Below are positions 17,594-25,271 of a stretch of DNA of 64,000 bases, one piece after another; the first letter of the stretch is position 1, and every line of letters starts with the position of its first letter. A program made the position numbers and the translations under genes. Under the pieces are notes generated by a model. It saw only the letters and a program-made list of their open reading frames with translations. It was not told the origin of the DNA and made no database searches. The stretch is from Siphonobacter curvatus (GTDB taxonomy: Bacteria > Bacteroidota > Bacteroidia > Cytophagales > Spirosomataceae). The DNA lies in contig NZ_PTRA01000001.1 of assembly GCF_002943425.1 (NCBI RefSeq), positions 1,302,001 through 1,366,000 of the forward strand. Direction: 5' to 3'.

Positions 17594-18730
17594 ATGAATA
17601 CTTTCCAAACCTACCTATTCCTGGCGGGTGGTCTGCTGGCCGCCCACTTAACCCAGGCCCAGGTCAAAAAATGGCAGAGCGGCTTAGTCAAACACGAAGC
17701 CATTTTTGAGTCAGCCCCTTTCCCGGAAAGCCACTCGGCCACCATTGTCGAAACGCCCAAAGGTCTGGTAACGGCCTGGTTTGGAGGGACGAAGGAGCGG
17801 AATCCGGACGTCTGTATTTACGTCAGTCGGCTGGAAAAAGGGCAGTGGACAACTCCCCAAAACGTCGCCAATGGCATCGTAAACGATACCCTTCGGTATC
17901 CCACCTGGAACCCGGTGTTGTACCAGATACCCAACGGAGAGCTGCTGTTATTTTACAAAATCGGTCCGAGTCCGAGTAAATGGCAGGGCTGGATGAAAAC
18001 GTCGTCGGACGGGGGCCTAACCTGGTCGTCGGCAAAATCCTTGCCCGAAGGCTATATCGGCCCCGTCAAAAACAAACCCATCTTACTGGAAAATGGCAAC
18101 CTGTTTTGCCCAACGAGCACCGAAGGCAAGGGCTGGAAAATCCATTTTGAAGTAACCGCGGATCAGGGAAAAACCTGGCGTAAAGTCGGACCGATCAACG
18201 ACGGAAAAACGCTCAACGCCATTCAGCCCAGTATCCTCAAACACGGGAAAGGCAAGCTACAGATTCTGGCCCGCAGCAAAGACCGGGCTATTCTGGAATC
18301 CTGGTCGAACGACAATGGGGAAACTTGGTCGCCGCTGGCGAAAACCAATCTGCCCAATAATAACTCCGGTACCGATGCCGTCACCCTGAAAGACGGTCGG
18401 CAGGCCCTGGTGTATAACCACGTGCTGCCGCCGGGCGACAAAGCCAAAGGTCCGCGGACGCCCCTGAATCTCTCCATTTCCGAAGACGGCAAAAACTGGT
18501 CGGCGGCGGTGATTATCGAAGACTCACCCATCAGTCAGTATTCCTATCCGTCGATCATTCAAACGTCGGATGGACTCATTCACGTCGTGTATACCTGGCG
18601 TCGCCAGAAAATCAAACACGCCGTGATCGACCCGAAAAAGATGAAACTGATTCCGATCAAAGACGGCGTCTGGCCATCGATCAAAGGCTATACGCCCCCA
18701 CAGGGCGGCGAGATGACGAAAGACGGATAA
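17594..18730 (+). CDS. Exported sialidase-like (BNR-repeat) six-bladed propeller hydrolase
   Basis: Sec signal ending HLTQAQ, then a single propeller of the BNR/exo-sialidase superfamily with clear Asp boxes: SSDGGLTWSS, TADQGKTWRK, SNDNGETWSP and SEDGKNWSA. Family-typical blocks are FPESHSATIVETPKGLVTAWFGG near the N-terminus and ISQYSYPSIIQTSDGLIHVVYTW near the C-terminus. In plant-glycan PULs such proteins are usually not true sialidases; related propellers act on Kdo/Dha, rhamnose or uronic-acid linkages. The start is the ATG at 17594, because the upstream in-frame ATG only adds a charged, non-signal extension. The position in the PUL suggests a side-chain hydrolase; specificity is unknown. 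Confidence 0.72.
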   Translation: MNTFQTYLFLAGGLLAAHLTQAQVKKWQSGLVKHEAIFESAPFPESHSATIVETPKGLVTAWFGGTKERNPDVCIYVSRLEKGQWTTPQNVANGIVNDTLRYPTWNPVLYQIPNGELLLFYKIGPSPSKWQGWMKTSSDGGLTWSSAKSLPEGYIGPVKNKPILLENGNLFCPTSTEGKGWKIHFEVTADQGKTWRKVGPINDGKTLNAIQPSILKHGKGKLQILARSKDRAILESWSNDNGETWSPLAKTNLPNNNSGTDAVTLKDGRQALVYNHVLPPGDKAKGPRTPLNLSISEDGKNWSAAVIIEDSPISQYSYPSIIQTSDGLIHVVYTWRRQKIKHAVIDPKKMKLIPIKDGVWPSIKGYTPPQGGEMTKDG

Positions 18731-18775
18731 ACCGATCGGGACGGTTTGAATCCACGAAATGAATCCTCTATAACC

Positions 18776-20152
18776 ATGAAACGAATCCTTGTTTTACTCC
18801 TGCTGCTGGGGGCGAAAACCTACGCTCAAATCTCCGACGACGCCTTCCGAAAACCCTTGAAAGAGGTGATTCAGGAAATCGAAACCCAGTACGCGGTAAA
18901 AATCCGGTATCCTGAAGACTTGGTGAAGGATCGGCAGATTACCTACGCCGACTGGCGGTTTCGCCCCGATGTCGAGCAGACGATGACGAATATCTTCGCC
19001 TCGCAGGACATTACATTTACGAAGGAAGGCGACAAAAAATACAAACTGCAGGCCTTTCAGTATCACCTGAAAACGCCCAAAGAAGGCAAGCAGCAGCTCG
19101 ACTATCTGGCCTCTCTGTACAAGGATCAGGCGAGTTGGGAAACGCGTAAAGCCGAACTCAAAAGCTGTATGCGGACGGCGTTAAAGCTGGACCAGCTACC
19201 CGCGACTCCGAAAAGCCAACCGATCATTACCAACAAACGAACTTTCGATGGCTATACCGTCGAAAACGTAGCCATCGAAACCTTGCCGGGGATGTACGTC
19301 TGCGGATCGTTGTACAAACCTACGCATGCCAAAGGGTTAATGCCCGTTATCCTCAATCCCGACGGTCATTTTGGCGACGGACGCTACCGCTCTGATTCCC
19401 AGTACCGCTGTGCCATGCAGGCCCGGATGGGAGCGATGGCGTTTAGTTACGACCTCTTTGCCTGGGGTGAATCACTGCTGCAATTCAAATCCGCCGACCA
19501 CCGTCGGAGTCTGGCCAATACGATTCAGATTCTGAACGGGATGCGAATTCTCGACTGGCTGTTGACCCAGAAAAATGCTGATCCGGCCCGCGTTGCGGTA
19601 ACGGGTGGTTCGGGCGGCGGTAGCCAGACGATGTTGTTGTCGGCTCTCGATGATCGTATAGATTTAAGCGTTCCGGTGGTCATGACTTCCTCGTACCACA
19701 GCGGCGGTTGTCCCTGCGAGAGTGGAATGGGCGTGCACCTCTGCGGCCACGGTACCAACAACGTGGAGATGGCAGCCATGGCGGCTCCGCGTCCACAACT
19801 AGTCATTTCCGACGGCAAAGACTGGACCCAATACGTTCCCGAACATGAGTTTCCTTTCCTGCAACGAACCTACGGCTTCTACGGTCCTTCGGCGGTGATC
19901 AAAAACGTGCATTTGTCGGAAGAAGGACACGATTACGGCATCAATAAGCGACTGGCTCTGTACCAGTTTCTGGCCGATCAGTTCAAGCTGGATACGAAGC
20001 AAGTGAAAAACACAGCGGGTCAATTCGACGAATCGAAATGCACGATTGAGAAGTATCCCGCGATGTACGTATTCGGTGAAAAAGGGGAGAACTTACCCGC
20101 GAATGCTGTGCGGAGTTTTGAGGAACTGGAGCAGAAAATTGGATTCAAATAG
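18776..20152 (+). CDS. Exported alpha/beta-hydrolase esterase with N-terminal STN/DUF4974-like domain
   Basis: A signal peptide (to about residue 18) is followed by an approximately 70-residue alpha/beta module (20-92) with the pattern of STN or FecR-C-terminal DUF4974 domains: FRKPLKEVIQEIE, YAVKIRYPEDL, a second beta-alpha unit, then ITFTKEGDKKYKL. The rest is an alpha/beta hydrolase of the acetyl-xylan-esterase/prolyl-oligopeptidase type with the nucleophile elbow VTGGSGGGSQ (Ser279), GHFGDGRYR near the oxyanion region and a late His in LSEEGHDYG. It probably deacylates pectic oligosaccharides in the periplasm (inference). An in-frame TTG 30 bases upstream was rejected because the ATG gives a normal signal. 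The domain fusion is unusual and is discussed in the findings. Confidence 0.75.
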   Translation: MKRILVLLLLLGAKTYAQISDDAFRKPLKEVIQEIETQYAVKIRYPEDLVKDRQITYADWRFRPDVEQTMTNIFASQDITFTKEGDKKYKLQAFQYHLKTPKEGKQQLDYLASLYKDQASWETRKAELKSCMRTALKLDQLPATPKSQPIITNKRTFDGYTVENVAIETLPGMYVCGSLYKPTHAKGLMPVILNPDGHFGDGRYRSDSQYRCAMQARMGAMAFSYDLFAWGESLLQFKSADHRRSLANTIQILNGMRILDWLLTQKNADPARVAVTGGSGGGSQTMLLSALDDRIDLSVPVVMTSSYHSGGCPCESGMGVHLCGHGTNNVEMAAMAAPRPQLVISDGKDWTQYVPEHEFPFLQRTYGFYGPSAVIKNVHLSEEGHDYGINKRLALYQFLADQFKLDTKQVKNTAGQFDESKCTIEKYPAMYVFGEKGENLPANAVRSFEELEQKIGFK

Positions 20153-20207
20153 CGGTTGGGTACTCATTTGGCCTGCTTACTAGCGATCGTTAAAAGCAAG
20201 AAATAGC

Positions 20208-21098
20208 ATGAAAAACCTGAATCGTCGTCAGTTTTTGGGTCAGTCGGCTTTGGTGCTGACGGCTCTGTATGGTTCGCCGTTTGAAGTGTTTGCTAAAGAA
20301 AAGCAAGCGTACAAAATCGCCGTAGTGGATCTGATGATCCTGAAACGGCAGAAACTCGGAGCTTTTCAACTGACCAAAGAAATTGGAGCCGACGGTCTGG
20401 AAGTGGATATGGGTAGACTGGGCAATCGGGAAACCTTTGATAGTCAGTTAGGTAAGCCCGAAGTACGGCAGCAGTTTCTGGATAAAGCCAAAGAATTGAA
20501 GTTGGAAATCTGTTCGTTGGCGATGAGTGGATTTTACGCCCAAAGCTTTGCAACGCGACCGACCTACGAGCGAATGGTGCAGGACTGCATCGATACCATG
20601 AAAGCCATGCGGGTAAAGGTGGCCTTTTTGCCCCTGGGTACGCAGGGTGATCTGGTTAAAAATCCGGAACTGCGTCCGGCGATTGTGGAGCGATTGAAAG
20701 TGGTGGGGAAGATGGCGAAAAAAGCGGGTGTGGTCATCGGGATTGAAACGTCCCTGGATGCGAAGGGCGAGGTAGCGTTACTGGATGAAATCGGCTCGAA
20801 ACACATTCAAAGCTACTTCAACTTCTCCAATCCCCTGAAAGCCGGCCGAGACCTGCACGAAGAACTTCGCACGCTCGGCAAAAAACGCATCTGCATGATT
20901 CACTGCACCGACGAGGATGGCGTATGGCTGGAAAACAACCCGCGGCTGGATCTAAAAAAGGTCAAACAAACGCTCGACGACATGGACTGGAAAGGCTGGC
21001 TTGTCATCGAACGGTCTCGCGATGCCAACGATCCCCGCAACGTAAAGAAAAATTTCGGAGCGAATACGGCGTATCTCAAATCCATTTTTCAGGCGTAA
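20208..21098 (+). CDS. Tat-exported sugar phosphate isomerase/epimerase-like TIM-barrel protein
   Basis: The N-terminus carries a twin-arginine signal (NRRQFLGQSALVLTALYG), implying folding in the cytoplasm, probably with a bound metal, before export. The body is a xylose-isomerase-like TIM barrel with metal-ligand regions expected at barrel strand ends: EIGADGLEVDMG, VVIGIETSLDAKGE, CMIHCTDEDG and WLVIERSRD. Length (296 aa) fits the family. Such periplasmic isomerase-like proteins accompany Gfo/Idh/MocA oxidoreductases in Bacteroidota sugar loci, as here with the gene at 24.2 kb. It could epimerise or isomerise an unusual released sugar; the substrate cannot be read from sequence. Confidence 0.85.
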   Translation: MKNLNRRQFLGQSALVLTALYGSPFEVFAKEKQAYKIAVVDLMILKRQKLGAFQLTKEIGADGLEVDMGRLGNRETFDSQLGKPEVRQQFLDKAKELKLEICSLAMSGFYAQSFATRPTYERMVQDCIDTMKAMRVKVAFLPLGTQGDLVKNPELRPAIVERLKVVGKMAKKAGVVIGIETSLDAKGEVALLDEIGSKHIQSYFNFSNPLKAGRDLHEELRTLGKKRICMIHCTDEDGVWLENNPRLDLKKVKQTLDDMDWKGWLVIERSRDANDPRNVKKNFGANTAYLKSIFQA

Positions 21099-21103
21099 CC
21101 ATT

Positions 21104-21140
21104 AACCCCGGGGGGTGTTCCCTATCAATAGCCTGGGGTT
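21104..21140. repeat. Imperfect REP-like inverted repeat before the GH141-type gene
   Basis: AACCCC (21104-21109) pairs with GGGGTT (21135-21140), with a CCCCGGGGGG core inside. It ends 20 bases before the start codon of the next gene, so it would lie in or near its 5' untranslated region. Degenerate compared with other copies. Confidence 0.4.
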
Positions 21141-21159
21141 TCAATCTCAGGTACCTTCG

Positions 21160-23658
21160 ATGAATAAATGTAGTTTCATAGTGCTTGGCATGCTCCTGTG
21201 GTCGACGCTTACCTTCGCCCAGCAGGCCGAAGTGTGGGTATCGACCACCGGATCGGACGCGAACGTAGGTAGCCGCGAAAAACCGCTGGCGAGTCTGATG
21301 ATGGCCTTGCGGAAAGTCCGGGAATTACGACGGCTCGCCGATCCTTCCGTACGCACAGGAGCTCATATCTATCTGGCAGGTGGACGGTATTCGCTGGACG
21401 AACCCGTCTTCCTGCGGCCTGAAGATTCGGGAACGGCTGAAAGTCCCACCTGGATTGAAGCGGCTCCCAACGAAAGGTCCGTCCTAAGCGGCGGTGTAAC
21501 GCTAAAGGGCTGGCAGAAAGTGAAAGGAACCGTACCGGGATTGCCCAAAACTAGTACCGGAAAAGTCTGGGTGACGGACGTTCCCTTTATCGGTGGGCGG
21601 CCCTTCGAATTTAGGCAGCTATGGGTCAACGGACAAAAAGCCACGCGGGCGAAGGATACACCCTACGGAACGATGAACCGGATTTTGTCTTGGAATAAAG
21701 CCGAGCAAACCTGCTGGATTCCGGCTCCGAAGTTCGGTGGCTTACCCCAGGCGTATGGTCTCGAATTTTTTATTCATCAGTGGTGGGCCGTAGCGACCTT
21801 ACGCGTCCGGAAAATGGAAGTGCAGGGCGACAGTGCCCAACTCTTTTTTCACCAGCCCGAAAGCCGGATTCAGTCCGAACACCCCTGGCCCGCTCCCTGG
21901 ATTTCGAAAGAAACGGGCAACTCTGCCTATTACCTAATCAATGCGATTCAGTTTCTGGACGAACCCGGCGAATGGTTCCTCGATATCCGAACGCAGAAAC
22001 TCTATTACTATCCAAAAGCGGATGAGAATCTGAGTACTGCCGAAGTCATCGCTCCGTACCTCGAAACGCTGGTACGTATGATGGGTACCGTCGATCATCC
22101 GGTTTCGTACGTGGAGTTCAAAGGCATTGCCTTTGAGCATACGGGCTGGTTGCGACCCTCGCGGGAGGGGCACGTGCCGCATCAGGCGGGTTTGTACATG
22201 CTGGATGCCTACAAGTTGAAAATTCCGGGTACGCCCGAGAAAAAAACATTGGAAAATCAGGCCTGGGTGGGGCGGCCTACGGCGGCGGTGGAAGTTTCCT
22301 ACGCCACGCACACGGGTTTTGAAAACTGCCGGTTCGAGCATCTGGCCTCTACGGGGCTGGACTACCACCGGGGCGTTCAACACAACCACATCACTGGAAA
22401 TCTGTTCCGGGATATCGGCGGTACGGGCATTCAGGCGGGCGTTTTTTCCGACGAAGCCGTGGAAGCTCATTTGCCGTATCAGCCCCAGGATGAACGGGAA
22501 GTTTGTAGCCAGTTAAGTATCCGGAATAATCTGATTACAAACGTAACCAATGAAGACTGGGGTTGCGTGGGCATTGGAGCGGGCTTTGCCCGGAATCTCA
22601 GCATCGAGCACAACGAAATCAACGAAGTCGGCTATAGCGGCATCAGTATGGGCTGGGGCTGGACGCCGACTATCAACGTTATGCGAAACAACCGCATCCG
22701 GGCCAACAAAATTCACCACTACGGCAAGCACATGTACGACGTAGCGGCGATTTACACGCTTTCGGCCCAGCCCGGTTCGCAGATCATCGAAAACGCCATC
22801 GACAGTATTTACAAAGCTCCGTACGCCCACATTCCGCAGCACTGGTTTTATCTGTACACCGACGAAGGCTCCGCGTATTTCACGATTCGGGATAACTGGA
22901 CGCCGACGGAAAAGTACCTGCAAAACGCCAACGGTCCGAACAACGTCTGGGCACACAATGGCCCCTCCGTACCCGACCCTATCAAAAACCGGGCGGGACT
23001 CGAAGCTGCGTATCGGCATCTGTTGAAAGACAATTCAAAGCCGGATGCGTACTGGAAAATTAATGAAGAGAAACCCGTCATCGTAGAACTGATCGCGACG
23101 CAGTCGTTGGATGAGGAGAAACTACGAGCCGTTATGGCGAAAGGGAACGTGCCTACCATGGCTTTGTACCGTTGGGAAAACCACTACGTCATTTTTGAAA
23201 AGATTCAGGATGTATACCTGCTTCGCGAACGTCTAAAAGCGGCGTTTCCCGGTGTGACGATCAAAACCTACGACGACTTATTTTACGAATTCAACCGGAA
23301 AAAATGTGCGGATGCATCCGAAGCGAAGGAATGGGAGCACACGATTCTTACGGCGAATCTCGTCGCTGATCCAAAGCTGCAGCGGGAATACCTCGATTAC
23401 CACGCCACGCAGTTCGAACAATGGCCGCAAGTCTCGAAAGGCTTTTGTAATGCCCAGTTTCAGCAACTGTTACTATTTCGAAACGGGCGGCAACTCATGC
23501 TGGTCATCAGTACTCCTAAGGGCGAAAGCCTGGAAAAGCTGGACCCCAAAACCACCGAAAATAACCCCCGCGTAGTCGAATGGAATCAACGCATGAAGAA
23601 GTATCAGGAAGGCATTCCGGGTACGAAGGCGGGGGAGGTTTGGGTACAGATGAAGTAA
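21160..23658 (+). CDS. GH141-type beta-helix hydrolase fused to L-rhamnose/L-fucose mutarotase-like domain
   Basis: Sec signal (ending TFAQQA), then VWVSTTGSDANVGSREKPLAS, the usual entry of right-handed parallel beta-helix enzymes, and a beta-helix to about residue 610 with rungs such as NHITGNLFRDIGGTGIQAG and NNRIRANKIHHYGKHMYD. This layout matches GH141, whose characterised member is an alpha-L-fucosidase of RG-II (established knowledge). From about residue 638 to the end the sequence changes to two ferredoxin-like halves. The second half has mutarotase hallmarks: EYLDYHATQFEQWPQV, LLLFRNGRQLMLVI, RVVEWNQRMKKYQEG and EVWVQM. A mutarotase domain would interconvert anomers of the released deoxy-sugar. 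The ATG at 21160 is chosen over an upstream GTG because it gives the signal peptide. Confidence 0.78.
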   Translation: MNKCSFIVLGMLLWSTLTFAQQAEVWVSTTGSDANVGSREKPLASLMMALRKVRELRRLADPSVRTGAHIYLAGGRYSLDEPVFLRPEDSGTAESPTWIEAAPNERSVLSGGVTLKGWQKVKGTVPGLPKTSTGKVWVTDVPFIGGRPFEFRQLWVNGQKATRAKDTPYGTMNRILSWNKAEQTCWIPAPKFGGLPQAYGLEFFIHQWWAVATLRVRKMEVQGDSAQLFFHQPESRIQSEHPWPAPWISKETGNSAYYLINAIQFLDEPGEWFLDIRTQKLYYYPKADENLSTAEVIAPYLETLVRMMGTVDHPVSYVEFKGIAFEHTGWLRPSREGHVPHQAGLYMLDAYKLKIPGTPEKKTLENQAWVGRPTAAVEVSYATHTGFENCRFEHLASTGLDYHRGVQHNHITGNLFRDIGGTGIQAGVFSDEAVEAHLPYQPQDEREVCSQLSIRNNLITNVTNEDWGCVGIGAGFARNLSIEHNEINEVGYSGISMGWGWTPTINVMRNNRIRANKIHHYGKHMYDVAAIYTLSAQPGSQIIENAIDSIYKAPYAHIPQHWFYLYTDEGSAYFTIRDNWTPTEKYLQNANGPNNVWAHNGPSVPDPIKNRAGLEAAYRHLLKDNSKPDAYWKINEEKPVIVELIATQSLDEEKLRAVMAKGNVPTMALYRWENHYVIFEKIQDVYLLRERLKAAFPGVTIKTYDDLFYEFNRKKCADASEAKEWEHTILTANLVADPKLQREYLDYHATQFEQWPQVSKGFCNAQFQQLLLFRNGRQLMLVISTPKGESLEKLDPKTTENNPRVVEWNQRMKKYQEGIPGTKAGEVWVQMK

Positions 23659-24155
23659 GATGATTTATAGGTTGTGTTTAATAGACTGAATTTCGCCCTC
23701 AGACGGAGATTGATTATCCGAGCCTAATTACGCCCTCGGGATTGGCTGGCTAGTAGCCGGTGAGCCTTCCAGGCTGGACCTCTCCGTAACTGCCTAGCTT
23801 AGCTCAAGGCAACCGCATTGCCCGCGAGACAGGTTACTCCGTTGCTCACCAGCGGGAGAGGTTTTCATCCACTAACACTAGGTAATGGTTGCTAGTGAGT
23901 AGTTGTTGGAAATGGGAAATTCCGCTATAGACGGCGTAAAACCGCACCCCGTCCTATCGCGAAAAGCCGCTGACTTCATCCACAATGCGGTGGCTTGGAG
24001 CAGGATGAAGTCAGCGGCGTTCGCGATACGGACTAAAAGACCAGCCGTATCTGCGGCCCAAACCCGGTCTAGGTGAATAACGAATTTCTAAAAGAGCAAG
24101 GCTTTACTTAGTCTAGGCAATTCAGAATAATAAAAAATGATTTAAAAATACCTTT
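23659..24155. other. Gene-free 0.5-kb spacer with dense secondary structure
   Basis: No coding frame of any length is credible here. The first half contains several short complementary pairs, including two that cross (23759-23765 with 23844-23850, and 23778-23785 with 23855-23862) and small hairpins at 23763-23775 and 23808-23822. The second half contains the long inverted repeat listed separately. The last 100 bases are AT-rich and likely hold the promoter of the oxidoreductase gene. No known RNA family was recognised. Confidence 0.5.
23951..24033. repeat. Long inverted repeat, ~30-base arms
   Basis: The arms at 23951-23981 and 24003-24033 share GCCGCTGACTTCATCC/GGATGAAGTCAGCGGC perfectly and TATCGCGAA/TTCGCGATA perfectly, joined by a small internal mismatch, with a 21-base loop. 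No T-run follows, so it is not an ordinary terminator. It does not match the CCCGAT palindrome family. A non-autonomous mobile remnant or a structured RNA are the main alternatives. Confidence 0.65.
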
Positions 24156-25217
24156 ATGTTAAAGCTAGGAATTTTAGGATTGGGCGAGGGCCGTAGCACT
24201 ATGTCGGCAGCATTGCAGAGTACAAAAATCGAACTGGTCAAAGTCTGTGATCAGAAACTCGAACTCTGTCTGCAACGATCCAAGGAATTTGATTTTTACT
24301 CCTACACCACGCAGTATCAGGACTTGCTCGATGATCCAACTATCGATGCCATCGCCATTTATACCCCCGATAAATTTCACGCCGAGCATACCAAACAGGC
24401 CTTGCTGCACGGCAAGCACGTCGTCTGTACCAAGCCCTTCATTGACGATCTGTCCAAAGCCAAAGAACTCATCGAACTGAGCGATCAGACGGGTAAGAAC
24501 GTCTTCGTTGGGCAAAGCTCCCGCTTCTTCGAGCCCATGAAAAAACAGCGGGCCGACTACGAAGCCGGACTCATTGGCGAGCTGATCACCATCGAAAGCT
24601 ATTACCACGCCGACCACCGCTGGTTTCTGGACAAAGGCTGGTCGCTCGAAAACGCCTTCAAGTGGCTGTACGGCGGTCTGAGTCACCCCGTCGATTTCAT
24701 TCGCTGGTACCTGCCCAACATCGAAGAAGTGATGGGTTATGGAATGCTTAGTTCAAATGGGAAAAACGGCGGTCTCAAAAACGCCGATACCATGCACTTC
24801 ATTTTCAGGGCTACGGACGGACGCATCGCCCGGGTTAGTGGAGCCTATACCGGACCCGTACAGCCCGTCACCCGCGACAGCGAAATGAGCTGCATTCTGC
24901 GGGGTACGGAAGGGTGTAGTCAGGGAGATTACATGGATTTACGGTACGCCATCACCGACAAAACCGGCGAAGAACGCATCCTGACCTGGGAACACAAACT
25001 CAAGCACTACTTCCGCTTTGAGGGAAAAAGTCATCATGCGGGCGAATACCAGAACTACCTCGAATACTTCGCCGACTGCCTGGAAAGCGGCCAGACGGCG
25101 TATCCTGACGTAAAAGAAGGCATCGGAACCGTGGCCTTGTTACAGGCGATGGACCAGTCCCTGCAAACGGGGAAACCCGTAAAAGTGGCGGATTTGCTGC
25201 GTGAACACGGACTTTAA
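24156..25217 (+). CDS. Gfo/Idh/MocA family NAD(P)-dependent sugar oxidoreductase
   Basis: Cytoplasmic enzyme (no signal peptide) with an N-terminal Rossmann domain whose glycine motif is LGILGLGEGRS (residues about 3-13). The family's EKP motif is present as VVCTKPFIDD, with Thr in place of the usual Glu. The C-terminal alpha/beta domain has GGLSHPVDFIRWYLPN, the normal position of the catalytic His/Asp pair. Length (353 aa) is typical. It is followed 54 bp later by a sodium/sugar symporter, so the pair probably imports and oxidises a monosaccharide freed by the PUL enzymes. Which sugar is unknown; rare RG-II sugars are attractive candidates but this is inference. Confidence 0.88.
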   Translation: MLKLGILGLGEGRSTMSAALQSTKIELVKVCDQKLELCLQRSKEFDFYSYTTQYQDLLDDPTIDAIAIYTPDKFHAEHTKQALLHGKHVVCTKPFIDDLSKAKELIELSDQTGKNVFVGQSSRFFEPMKKQRADYEAGLIGELITIESYYHADHRWFLDKGWSLENAFKWLYGGLSHPVDFIRWYLPNIEEVMGYGMLSSNGKNGGLKNADTMHFIFRATDGRIARVSGAYTGPVQPVTRDSEMSCILRGTEGCSQGDYMDLRYAITDKTGEERILTWEHKLKHYFRFEGKSHHAGEYQNYLEYFADCLESGQTAYPDVKEGIGTVALLQAMDQSLQTGKPVKVADLLREHGL

Positions 25218-25271
25218 CTTTCATTCCCGACTTCTTGAAAATCGATCATTTTCCGGGAAGTTAATCTTCGT

